From Monosporascus cannonballus (lineage: Eukaryota; Ascomycota; Sordariomycetes; Xylariales): a DNA stretch of 64,000 nucleotides. Made by a program: the position numbers and the translations under genes. Every line of letters begins with the position of its first letter. Positions within the stretch are counted from its first letter, which is position 1. Of this stretch, positions 37,787 through 48,556 are shown piece by piece. Under the pieces are notes generated by a model. That model was not told the origin of the DNA. It searched no databases and saw only the letters and a program-made list of their open reading frames with translations. The stretch is from the NCBI GenBank assembly GCA_004154925.1, contig QJNS01000009.1, positions 558,001-622,000 of the forward strand, in the 5' to 3' direction.

Positions 37787-39067
37787 CTACTTCTTCTCCT
37801 CAAAGTAGAAACGACCAAGCTGCTTCTCGCCGCCCTTTGGGCTGCCGAGGGCGTCGCCGCCGGCGCTCACGCGGCCCTCCCCGCCATCGAGGCGCTCCCG
37901 CACGATGCGCTCGGCAGCCTCGCGGGTGGCGGGTCCCCCGACGCCCTCGCGGAGGGCGCTCATCTGCGGCTGGCCGGGCTGCTGCACGGAGAGGGGGACG
38001 GGGCCGCGGGTCGTGGTGTCGACGAACATGTCGTCATCGGTGGTGCCGACGTGGCCGCCGCCGTCGAGCGCCACGCCGTCCACGTACTTGGCATCCCGCC
38101 GCTCAGCCGCGGCCGACGCGCTGACGGGCGTGTCGCACCCCGCGGCGAACTCCACCCTCTCCCGGTTCCTGGCCATGGCGGCCTCGCTGAGGTTCGAGCT
38201 GCTCCTCTCAAGGCCCCATGCGCCGGTCGCACCGGCGGTGCCGGGCAGGGGTCTGCGGTGGTAGATGGGCCCGCTCACTGTGCTGTTCGCACCCTCGCCG
38301 AAACCAACTAGACTCGCGGTCCCGTCGTCGCTCATGCGATCCTCAAATCCGCCGATAGAGCGGTTCGCGAGATCCTCGTCCATGGGGTCGATGGCGCCCG
38401 ACGTAGAGTCGATGTCCATCGCGCGGTAGTTGGTATCCGTGCTCATGACGTCCTCCTCGGTGGCATCGCCATCTCCATCGAACTGCTCACCACCCTCGGT
38501 GGTCGTCCGCGCACCGACACTACCTGTGGCGGATGCCGTGCCGACGGTGCTCATCTTAGTCGCCGCGGTGGGCTGGCCGTTGGAGTCGAAATACGCGGGT
38601 TGGTTGGCAGCAAACTCCTGGGCGAGCAAGCCAGTCGAAGTGGGTGCGGGTTGGGGCGAAGCCGATGTGCCGGGATGGTATAGCTGAGGAGGCGCGCGGA
38701 GACCAGATACGCCGAGGCCAGTGAGTCGACTGATGCGGTCTGCGCGCTCTGCTTCTAAGCTATTGGTAGACGGATTATGATGGTGACCTCGAACACCCCC
38801 AAGTCCGTGAGGGTGACCGTGGCCGCGATGGCCGTCCTTGATGGCTGTAGTAGAAAGAGCGGACAAGGAGGTGGTGGTGCTGGTCGGTGTACCCCTAGGG
38901 AAATGAAGCCATCAGTACCGATACCAATACTGCTCCCATGACGACCCCACGACCCGTAGCTTGGGGGAGACTCACGGCATCTCAGTTGGAGTGTCCGGGT
39001 TAGACGGAGGAGGCGGGAGGTTGATGAGCATGGGGGCGCTCTGTTGTTGTGACGACGGATGCGACAT
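37787..39067 (-). CDS. Low-complexity fungal protein of unknown function
   Basis: Two exons on the minus strand, 39067-38976 and 38894-37787, separated by an 80-nt gtgagt..cctag intron. They give 399 residues, with the junction reading TEMP/GTPTSTTTSL. I recognise no domain. The protein starts MSHPSSQQQSAPMLINLPPP, has a His/Gly-rich stretch near residues 43-60 (GHRGHGHPHGLGG), and is mostly Ser/Thr/Gly/Asp-rich and probably disordered. An acidic block around 150-180 (ATEEDVMSTDTNYRAMDID) includes AMDID and PMDED. A charged C-terminal helix (REAAERIVRERLDGGEG) precedes a terminal LGRFYFEEKK. The ordered, charged tail and clean splice site argue for a real gene; a nuclear or regulatory role would be a guess. 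Strong GC bias yields long false frames on the other strand. Confidence 0.75.
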
Positions 39068-40192
39068 GTTGATCGATTGATAGGCGACGTTGCCGGGTAT
39101 AGTGTCGTTCCGCAGAGAGAGGATCGCAAGTCGGGCGGGGTTACAGTTTTCGGGATAGATGGCGGAGAGTTCGTGAGTCTGAATTCTCAACAAAGGCGCG
39201 CACGAGTCAGGACTCGTAAATGCGCGAGTGAAGAAGAATGATGGAGACGGGCGGTGGCGTGAGTAGAGAATGGCGAAGCTGTATGCAGGATGGCCGGGGG
39301 GTGTGGTGTTTAATGCGGCACGAAAGGAGCTCGTAGCCAGGCAAAGAAGAAGAGGGGCCAGCTGCTCCTAAGGTTCGCCTATTTGTTTGAATCGACGAAT
39401 CAATTGACCATGGGCTTGGTCTCCGTTATTGCTCCGTATTGCAGGTTCGGCATTGAACCTAACGTTATGGCATCAAATTTAGCAGAGATCTCTTTGTAAC
39501 ACTGAAAGACTTGGTTGGGCCTGGCAAATAATGTGGAAAAGGAATCAACGGATTCCCCTTGTGAATGATATTGCTCAGGTACTTGGGGTAGGTAAGTAAG
39601 TACCTAGGAGCATGGATTCTGCCATGTGTCTAAGCTGGTGATTAGCGGGGGACATTGGGCATGACGTAGGGGCTACAAGCTGCCCCACCGTAGTAACTAC
39701 CTTTAGGTACCTAAACTCAATTTGGGTTTAGTGGATGGGGATATGCGTTCCCTAAACTACCTAGTCTATTAGCCCGTATGTCGTATCGGTCATTGCCGCT
39801 GAACCACCGTGCTTTTTCGAAGTTAAAGGGGACGAGTGAACTGTCTCTCAGTCCATTCGAAAAGGGACGGCATGATTGTTCGCGGTGCAAAAGATGGTGA
39901 CAAACCTGTAGGAGTCAGAACGTTTCCAACCAAGCATACTTATTGCAGACTCGGCAAAACAAACGAGAGTCGAATTACCCCAAAACCATTTTATTACTTA
40001 ACTTACACATTATCCTACGCGGTGGTCTTCCGTAACGTTGTTTGAGACCATAGCTGAGGTTGCTATCTCTAGTTGAACAGAACTACTTCCCAGTGCTAGT
40101 ACGCCTCCGATAAGATATGAAAACCGCATCAGATAGGCAGGCAAGCTGCCAGTTCAATGGTCGCGATCGTGAAGACCCCTTTCTCATACGGG
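39068..40192. other. Intergenic between two minus-strand genes
   Basis: Holds the upstream region of the low-complexity gene and the 3' flank of the CTL gene. AGGTACCT/TACCTAGG-type motifs recur at about 39580-39607 (GGTACTTGGGGTAGGTAAGT then AAGTACCTAGGAG) and 39704-39717 (TTTAGGTACCTAAA, palindromic). No gene is seen. Confidence 0.5.
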
Positions 40193-41973
40193 TTATGCAT
40201 GAATAGCGACCTGAACCTGGGGGTAGACTTCCACCATGGCGCGATATAGATCAGGATGGTTTGTCATCAGGGCTTGCGGGTCCCAAGCAGCTCCCACGAA
40301 GATGGTATCGATACCCGAGCTGAGCGGGGTTGTGAATATGTTGCAAATCTGCAGCCCGATGCTAATAATACCCGCATGCGTCAGCCAGTCCGAGCATGGA
40401 GTCTGTACGTGTCTCCAACTTACAGGAATGAAAACGCGATTATGACTGGCGTATAATCCCCGCCGCGATTGTATGCTGGGTTCGTGAACGTAACGTATAC
40501 GTAGCCAAGGAGAGCGCATGCGTAGCCCACGAAAATTGCTCCGAAACTCAAGACAGGGCCGATCAAGCACTCGTTGACGAGCGCATCAATGCCCCGGTCC
40601 TTGATCATCCTATATGCAGGTTAAATGAAGGTCGAATTCGGATGAAGCCGGCTCGGCACTTACTTCCATGTATCTTTCGCTGCCTGGATGTACGGCTTGC
40701 CGTACAACGCGATGTATGAGAACGCATATCGATTAAGGAACTCCACTGCCCAATCCAAAACGGCGAGAAGACAGCCGAGGATGAGGAATGCCACGTAACC
40801 CTAGGTTCGTGCGTTAGTCACTGCTAAGGGAAGGGTTAGCTCTAGACTTACCAAGATGTTCCCATCAGCTGCCTCGCTCCGCTGCGCGACCGAGCAGAGC
40901 TGACGCAAAAAGTTGATGATCGCCACAATCAAGGAACCCAAACTGATGGAGCCGAAGCTGTACGTGAGGGACCGCCTGAGAGCCCCCCGCGTCGCACCCT
41001 GAGGCAGGTTGTGGGGGTGGAAATACCAGGAGCCGTAGACACCGGAGATGGTCGTGTGGATGGTGTTCTTGAGCCATTCCGAGATCCAATACATGGCAAA
41101 GGTGATGAACACCAGCAGCCCTGTGACCGTGCCGCTCGAACAACCACCAGCACCTTGGGAGCATGCCGGGTTTGCACCGGGCGAGTACTTAACGTACACG
41201 GCGACGAAGGTGATCGAATACCAGGCCGCCAGCACCGTCGCCAGCAGGCCGCCGAGCGCGCTGACCATGTAGACGTGCCCGTAGCTCTTCGAGACGTCAA
41301 CGGCGGTCCTCAGCATGAGGGCGCTGAATGGGATGCGGGGTATCCACGAGATGAAGGCGAAGATGAGTAATCCCACGAAGACGAGAAAGATGATACCCGC
41401 GGCATACGATTTCTGGTAAAGCATATAGATTGCGGTGACTAGGCCGAAGACGATGTTCAGTATGCCGGTAACCCAGATGAACTGCTTCGGGAACGTGCGG
41501 GCCAGCAGCACGTAGCAGTAACTGAGGACGGTGGCGACGCACAGGACAAACATGAACATGATGATGGTGTTTGTGTTGAGACCGACGCTCCGGGCGCCGT
41601 CGTAGATACCGCCGCCATTGTAATTCCTGGTAGCGGCGTATCCTTGAAGCGAGATTCCAGACACGGCGACGAACCCGAGAAATACGATCAGAAATAGGAT
41701 CCCAGCCCAGAGGTCGTTCCACTTCGGCCCCTCGATCTTGAAGGCCTGGTCAAAGTCTGTTTTCTCGCCATAGCCGTTGTGGTTGCCGTAATCTTGGTTC
41801 GGCGGTGGAGGCGGGGGTTGCCCGTATTGGGGTTGTCCATACTGGGGCTGTCCATACGGAGGCTGCCCGTACGGCGGTTGTCCGTATGCTTGCGGCGGTG
41901 GTTGGCCGTACTGTGGCTGCTGCATTTGGTAGCTGGTGTAATAAGAGCCAACCTGTTCGTAGCCGCCCGCCAT
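40193..41973 (-). CDS. PNS1: PNS1 / choline transporter-like (CTL) family protein
   Basis: Four exons on the minus strand: 41973-40852, 40800-40664, 40609-40424 and 40361-40193. They give 537 residues with every phase closing; introns are 51-62 nt with gtaagt donors. Residues 1-60 are a cytosolic tail of YGQPP repeats. About ten membrane segments follow, starting LWAGILFLIVFLGFVAVSG near residue 90. Family signatures appear near the end: LDWAVEFLNRYAFSYIALYG, KDTWKMIKDRGIDALVN and GLQICNIFTTPLSSGIDTIF, with the tail EVYPQVQVAIHA. Members are plasma-membrane proteins of the solute carrier 44 / DUF580 family; animal members move choline, while the substrate of fungal PNS1 is unsettled. I use ATG 41973 because the upstream in-frame codon is TTG. 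Confidence 0.92.
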
Positions 41974-42927
41974 CAATGGCGATGGTTAGTATTTATTGTC
42001 CTTCTAATTTCTGCGCTAAAAATGATCGGCGAGAGTGATTCGGAGTCGAGTACTACATATATTCTTCCCGCGTCGATGTTGATGAAACACCAAACATAAA
42101 AGGGCTTATTGTTTTGGTCGGCTTCCCACTGGAATCGGGGTAAACACTCGGGGGATGTCGTGGAGTCGGGCGATGGACAAAGGCACTAAAGCTGGAGGAA
42201 AGTGAGAGCCTCATAAAATTCCCAGGTGAGTTCAAGGTTGCAATCCAGAGCAGTCTTTCAGAGTCAAAGTTTCTACACGAAACCCACAACGGTCCTCGCA
42301 ACCCGGAAAATGTGCCGTGACTGCCGTGACTGCCGTGGGGCTCCATGCGAGATCCCTATCCTGAGACGGTTTGATGAATGTGGTGGGGAGCTAATCTCTC
42401 AAGGCTAAGATACTCATCGTTACTATTGGTCCCGACTCGAATTGACGACCATGGCGCTACTACTACCCCAAATTAATATCGTCATGTCCTCTCAATAGTT
42501 CGCCTCTTCAAAACAAGATACAGACTCGTGACACGGTGGCTCGGCTCGTAAGGTTTAAAGCAAACACGCGACCCGAAATGGTTACAGGCTCGAAACCGTC
42601 ACAGTTCATAACCTAGGGTTGAATTCAAATCCGCCAAGAGCCGTCGCCGATCCCGCCCGTACGCTGCTGCGCCTCGCCCGGCCGAGCAGGAATGCTAAAT
42701 ACTACAGTAACAGACTCCGAATTCCCTCGACAATGTGACTGACGAACCGGTGTAAAATCCTACTTAGGAATAAGCAGCCGTGGTAATAATAATTGGCCTT
42801 GACCGACTTGAAGGTATTCAACTTCACTTGGGGCCCAGAGCTGTGGTCTAGACCTAGCATTGTTGCGGCCCTTGTCTTATCCAGAGGCCTGGAGCCGATT
42901 TATCCGATTTGGGCTGCGCCGCTGCCA
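41974..42927. other. CTL promoter region and MFS 3' flank
   Basis: Normal-composition DNA between two minus-strand genes. It contains a tandem ACTGCCGTG repeat at about 42318-42338. No gene is seen. Confidence 0.5.
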
Positions 42928-44592
42928 TCAACCGCTCCCAATCTCGATTCCCGAAAACACAATTATCGCAGCAACATAACATGCAGCACTCACGAAGTAC
43001 GGCGTTCCCATAGCGCTTCCACCGGTCGCGATGCCTCGCACCCAGAGAAATGCCATTAGAGGGGCGCCCAGAAGCGACCCGAGCGTCTTTGTCATCATGA
43101 CTATCGAGAACAGGTGCGTTTCGGTCGAGTCATGAGCTTGGTCTTCCTGCTTTGGCGATACCGAAGGAGATTTCAGGAGCGACAGTGTGAAGACGGGAAG
43201 TGCCGAGCCCAGCGCGTAGAATAGAAGAGATGGGAATAGAAGCCAGATTGTACCGGCAAGCGCGATGGCCAAGGCGCCAAATACCGACACGGCCAGGCAG
43301 ATCCGGGCATAGCGAACATTGACCTTGTCCGAAACCTCGGGCTGCGACCGCAGCGCGCCCGTCGTCTGTGTAGACTGTAGGATTTTCGGGATCGCAAGGG
43401 TAAGCAGGAGGAAGTTGATAACCGCCTTCGCGGAAAGCAGGTAGCCGGCCGAGGCAAACGTCCAATGGTACCTTTTCGAGATGTACTGAGCGAGGAGTTT
43501 GGTATCGGAGCTGGCTAGCGCCGTGAGTAGAAAACTAACCAACAAGAGGACAAGGTTTCGAGGATGGCTTGCTACAATGAACCGCACAGTATGGAAACGA
43601 TCTCTTATTAAACTCCAGACCGACGACTGCGCTTTCTGCGCCTGCTGGGCTTTTAGGATCGGAGAGGGCATCAGAAGTCGTCGTTGTTCGTCATTGTGGT
43701 CCGTCGAGAACGAGGTTGAATTGCCAATCATATTAGTGCTTGGCAGCAGCAAAATTGTAGGAATCGCCAGCAGAAGCAAACATATTGCGAGGAAAGGGGG
43801 GAGCCAGAGTTTGATAGACATTGTTAGAGCGGCTAGGCCGGGGCCTAGGAGATTCACCATGTAGGACACAGAGCTCATCCAGCCGAAGTAGGTTGCCCTG
43901 CCGGTAGTTAATACCCCGCGCCAGGATCCGCTTCAATCCAGAGAACTCACCGTGTCACGTATTCATCCGTGAGACCGGCCGCCAGAGCGTATGTTACAGA
44001 GTTAAAGATGCAGTCGCCGCCAAGGATCGAAAGAATGGGGCCAGCAACGATCGCCGCAAGCGGGAGATCCTCGCTGAACCCCACGATAAGCGCCCACGCG
44101 ATGGTGAATAAGCGTGGGATCAGATTCAACCACAGGATGGCCTTTTGACCGTACTTCTCACCCATAAACCCGAGAGGTATCGTCATCACGAAGTCTGCCC
44201 CGTTTTAGCTTTCTTCTGCGCATATATAATAAGAGCTCAGGAGCTGGGCAGCTTGACATACCGCCTACGATCCACGCCGTCTCCATCGCCCCAAGCACCC
44301 ACGCCAGCTGCTGCTGGATCTCATCGTTCTTGCAGAGTTCCTCGTCGACGCTCCCGTCCGGGCCTATCACCGTCGGATCGTGCGCGCCGTAGTATTCTCG
44401 ACACAGACGCCGCTCGACGACTCTGTTCAGCGGAAGCTGATACAGGCTCCATGCGAGCTGCACCGCCAGCAGCAGTGCGAGGAGCGGCCAGATGGCTCCC
44501 TTCGAGGCCCGAGGGGGACTAGGTCCATGTCGCCACACCCGCGTTGCCTCCTCCCCATCACCTGTGGAGGCGATATGACCCTCCTCGTCCAT
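42928..44592 (-). CDS. Major facilitator superfamily transporter
   Basis: Three exons on the minus strand: 44592-44262, 44194-43951 and 43897-42928. They give 514 residues, all in phase. Junctions restore METAWIVG/DFVMTIPLGFMG and YVTR/ATYFGWMSSV, both typical of MFS helix 2 and helix 4-5 regions. The loop motif GFMGEKYGQKAILWLN is the MFS motif A position (G...D.xGRK in the consensus), here without the Asp. A long soluble loop after helix 6 (residues about 255-300) is rich in Ser/Asn/Gln. Twelve hydrophobic segments can be laid out. The substrate is unknown. An alternative upstream ATG at 44655 would add 21 residues (MAAMLIRCNVLINN); I prefer MDEEGHIAS, which has the better context. A decayed second MFS gene follows upstream. 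Confidence 0.85.
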
Positions 44593-45349
44593 TGTGACTG
44601 GGTTGAGGTTAATGTTGTTGATAAGAACGTTGCATCTGATAAGCATTGCGGCCATTGGATGATGACAACGAGCGTTAGAGGCTTGGCGTCAGCGGATCTT
44701 CCCGCTGGCGTCTCTCCAGCGGCAGTTGCATATCGAGATCGAGGAGGAATCGAAGTACGTCCACTACTCGCATGTCAACATTTAATCCCATGCAGCATCC
44801 AATCAGCTCAGCCACCAACCAAATCGGGATTGTAGTTACGCATTCGGTCCTATGAGCCCTTAAAGTTACGACCAGAGGTCGAAAGGGCTTGAAAACGGAC
44901 GTGCAGTAGCTTTCTAACCATAAGGGCGACACCCATAGAAAAGCGGGGGTGAAATGAATGTAGCAGCTGTTGAGCAAAAGGACACTTGCTGCAAACGCCA
45001 TTAACCCGCAGTATAGGTAGCGCGACCACGTTCGTTAGAAGCACATGTAAGGTTCGTTCCCAATCCACTGACCCTTACCTTTTCCTCTGGCTTGGGTTGA
45101 GAGTAATAGCTACGTCATGGCTCGTCATTCGATCATCCACATCCACATCCACGTTGGGCACGAGACGGGCGGCAACCATCGGAAGACCTCAAAGCTATGC
45201 TTATGTAAAGCACAGCCCGGAACATACTGGCGTATGCAGCTTGTTCCAGCAGTTCCTCTGGGGATCTTGCTGAGAACGGATTTGTTCTCGCTAACGCTCG
45301 CTGGGTCATGTGCGGCCCCACACTCGATGCTGGTAGACCCGCGCTTATT
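44593..45349. other. MFS upstream region, no gene seen
   Basis: Contains the presumed promoter of the MFS gene. Short frames on both strands lack recognisable features. Confidence 0.45.
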
Positions 45350-46149
45350 ATTAGCGCCGCCGGAAACTGACTGGTTCCTTCGCACGGAGTACTGTCAGCG
45401 CGATGTCAGCACTAAGCTGTAGCCGGTCTAGGCCACGGTGGGTACAGCGCCCCGGGTGGACCCCGCATTCCCGGACGCCGTGCCGGCCTCCGTTTGATCT
45501 CAGGTCGGGATACTGCAGAGCGGAAATGCGGTGATCCCCGTATAGATCCAAGAAACGTAAGTGATATGGAAAGGCGGGGTGGACCGCGGATGCGATCTGG
45601 TGCCTGTCCTTGGAAAATATACGAGAACCAGGGGTACTTTGGCGCCGAAGTATGCCTCGTAGACGAACGGGGGGCTCAGGAGGAGGAACCCTACGGTCGA
45701 AACGATGCGAGCTCACCAAGCACGAAGCCGTATGAGCGGCAGTGCATGCCGTCTGCTCGATCAGGTCTGGCCGCCGATTAGCACGGGGATCATGGGGGCT
45801 CTGGAGCAAACAACCGCGCCGACCATGCCGAGGATCGTCACGCCGATGAAGAGACACCTCCGGTCAGAGATATCCGTGAGCATGGTTAGATGTTGGCTTG
45901 GTATGCAATTTGCTGTTTCTGTGCAGATTCCTCCTACTGACTTACGCGGGTAAGCCCGCCAGTTAGCATCATCTTATATACCAGGGATAACGTCATTGTT
46001 AGCGCCGAGCAGATATCAAGATTTATCCATTGACATACCCACTTAGTGAGGACAAACCCGCCTGCGCTCGACATTGAGCTGATACTGACAACAAAGAGCG
46101 CGCCGATGAATCGCGGACGGCGGAAGGCCCCCAAATTGGACATGTACAT
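45350..46149 (-). pseudogene. TRI12-like MFS efflux pump pseudogene
   Basis: Minus-strand pieces in shifting frames resemble fungal TRI12-type MFS pumps. One frame from about 45900 reads LTDISDRRCLFIGVTILGMVG then VCSRAPM..PVLIGGQ, the motif A loop and helix 3 (family: LSDIFGRR...IGG). A second frame continues GFVLGELASF (family: FVLGELVP). A third gives GFLLLSPPFVYEAYFGAKVP followed by a YLFKDRHQ-like stretch, which belongs after helix 6. The part between GELASF and GFLLL is missing, so the gene has lost its centre as well as its frame. A further upstream piece (46149-46040, FRRPRFIGALFVVSISS) is hydrophobic but not placed. Flanking gt..ag signals may be old introns. Confidence 0.5.
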
Positions 46150-48556
46150 GGATTCGATATGTTCATGACTTATAAAAACGGGGCGGGGGTTCGATTCTAT
46201 GGAACCACACCACGGGGAATCACCCTGCTTTTCGTGGTTGAGAAAATTGGAGATAGAGATCGGCAGCCTGTCTAGGTGACAGTTATCAACGGACCGGCGA
46301 CTGCCCTACATCTCTGATATGAACTGACACACCTCCCACCTTCGTCGCAATTTGGGTTAGTTTATTACTCGGGAAGGAAACGGAACTCTAGCCGGACATA
46401 GCGCTCGGCCGTTTAGATTTGTCCTCATGGCTCCGGTGACTAGACCAACTCTTATCATGATTCATAAACCCTTCAACCATACATCCCTTAGGCGAATCTC
46501 CAAGGTCGACCGATGTACGCAATCAGTGTTGCCTTCACTCTATGTTTGAAAAGAGGTGACGCTCTCACCTTCTCCCGCCGTGTAATGCACGGCTACAAAC
46601 CCCCTTCAACCCCCAATTCATCGATAATAAACTTAGCTCCATACCAACATCAGTCTCAAGAATGGAACCAGTGTCGGAATCGATGTGCGTGTCGGATCCC
46701 CCTCCTTGCGTCCCCAACACAGTATTTGGCGTGATATTCACTTAGCCAGGAGAAATCGTCGTGCAAAGCTGGCCAGCCCATGACAGACTTTGTTAGAAAG
46801 TTATATGCATGTGATGCCAAGAATGAGGCTGTTAATCCAAGGTCACAATGCGTCGTGCTAGTCTAATTAATTAGATCCTCCTTAACCACACAAGATGCAC
46901 TTGGTGTAGCATTCCACAAATAACGACTCTCGTTATCGCATACAGTAAGTAGGTAACGCTAAAGACAGTAAAACTTGTCGACACCAGGTCAGCCGGAATT
47001 GGCGGCACAGGTCAACTCAACGCAGCTGGTTTAGACGGCAGCGGATGATGAGAGCTTCTAGTCGTAATTTCTTTCCCTGCAATTGCTAACGTAGTTCCTC
47101 CCCACCCCCCCCTCCCTCCCCCTATTCCAACATCGACACCTATAGCAGCAGTGAGATGGCTCTTCACACCCCACCTATCCCGACGAACTTCACTATCAAG
47201 CCGTGTGGCAACGCGCACCCGACTTCGAATGGGAATAGGGGAGTAGAGACTTGCTCTTACCATACTAGGCTGCTTCAAGATGAAAGTATCAACAGAGGAG
47301 GAACGCCTCCGGACATTGATGGGGTAATCTCCATGCTATTCGCATGCAACATCAAGACAAGCTAGATTTTATGAATCCCGGAACCCCTTATTTGCCGCCT
47401 GCTACGAGACAGAACACCCTCAAGCCTAATACTAATGCTCAAGGGCATGGGTGGATTAGTATGCCTGTATATTTCAGATGCTCGAAATCGAGAAACGGCG
47501 GGAGCTCATCCAGCGATGCAATATCGATCCACCTTCACACGTTATTCTGCGGCTAGGGGCCTTTTTCCTGTTCTCAAATGGTCCTCTTTGCTCTCTCCCA
47601 CTTTCCATCCTCCATAAACATCACGCGTATCAAATCAAGTACCGATATGGCTACTGGACTGGCGACCCGAAGTGACGCTCATTTACAGAAGCATTAGACA
47701 TCAATGCATGATCTAGGTTGTCTCCTGTCACTTAAGAAATTCATTTGTAGCCGTAGTCTACTTAGTCCCAGCTTTTGTTTTAAGCCGTATTAAAGCACTT
47801 TAACTTATGTTTCGCTTAGTCGCTGGCGATGCCCATAGTCAGGGGTAAGAGCCTGTCACCATCGTAGGGTACTCATGTTTATGACCACCACAATGATGCC
47901 CTGATCTGGACTTTCAGAACTGTGATAGCATTCCTAGGCTCCTAAGTTACGGATTAGATGAATCATGCATAAACACCTAGGGTTCCCGCCTGCATCTTGT
48001 CATTTTCTCCCGCCCGCCAGACGAGGGTGCGCACTGGTACAGCACTCTTAGACACGTCTCAAATCTACTCCATTACTTACTCATATCAATCAATTACTCC
48101 GTGGCACGTCTTAATGGGTCCACCATTTTTGGCAGGTTTTGTAATAACGGCAGGCCTCCTGCACCTTCCCGTACATCAGTTCAGAGGCCGTTTGCGTTTC
48201 ATGTTGATTCTTTAGTTACCTACCATTCGCTCATTAGGTACCTAGTACCTCTGTATCCTTCTTCTCACTCCCACCAGCAAGAAAAATCGAGGTCGATCCG
48301 AGAAGAACACACGCACCCCGCTGCAGCCTGCACGAGGTGGTCCTTTCCATCTTCGTTTCTCAATCTAGAGCACCTTCCTATAAACACAGTGGAACGTCCA
48401 AAAGGCAATTCATGTCGTCGAGAGTGCTGTGATATTCGAGTCGCCACAGCCACAGGAGGCCGTTATTAAACTACTTCCCTACCTAAACCCGATTTATCTC
48501 TAACATCCCATCGCCTATGCTATAGGCCCATCTTCCATCTTTCCTTTAGTCCAACC
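46150..48556. other. Long intergenic region, no supported gene
   Basis: 2.4 kb upstream of the giant gene. Base composition is normal. Open frames stay below 125 codons, overlap on both strands and show no domain. It contains C-rich runs (about 47100-47125) and TTAGTTACCTACC..TTAGGTACCTAGTACCT near 48213-48251, the AGGTACCT motif again, about 310 bp before the ATG at 48557. Confidence 0.5.

Noticed and set aside
37837..38687. Several plus-strand frames opposite the low-complexity gene
   Set aside because: Arg/Ala-rich mirror frames of a GC-biased gene with a clean splice junction on the other strand.
46513..47675. Cluster of short frames in the 46-48 kb intergenic region
   Set aside because: All below 90 codons, overlapping on both strands, no family resemblance and no intron linking them into a longer product.
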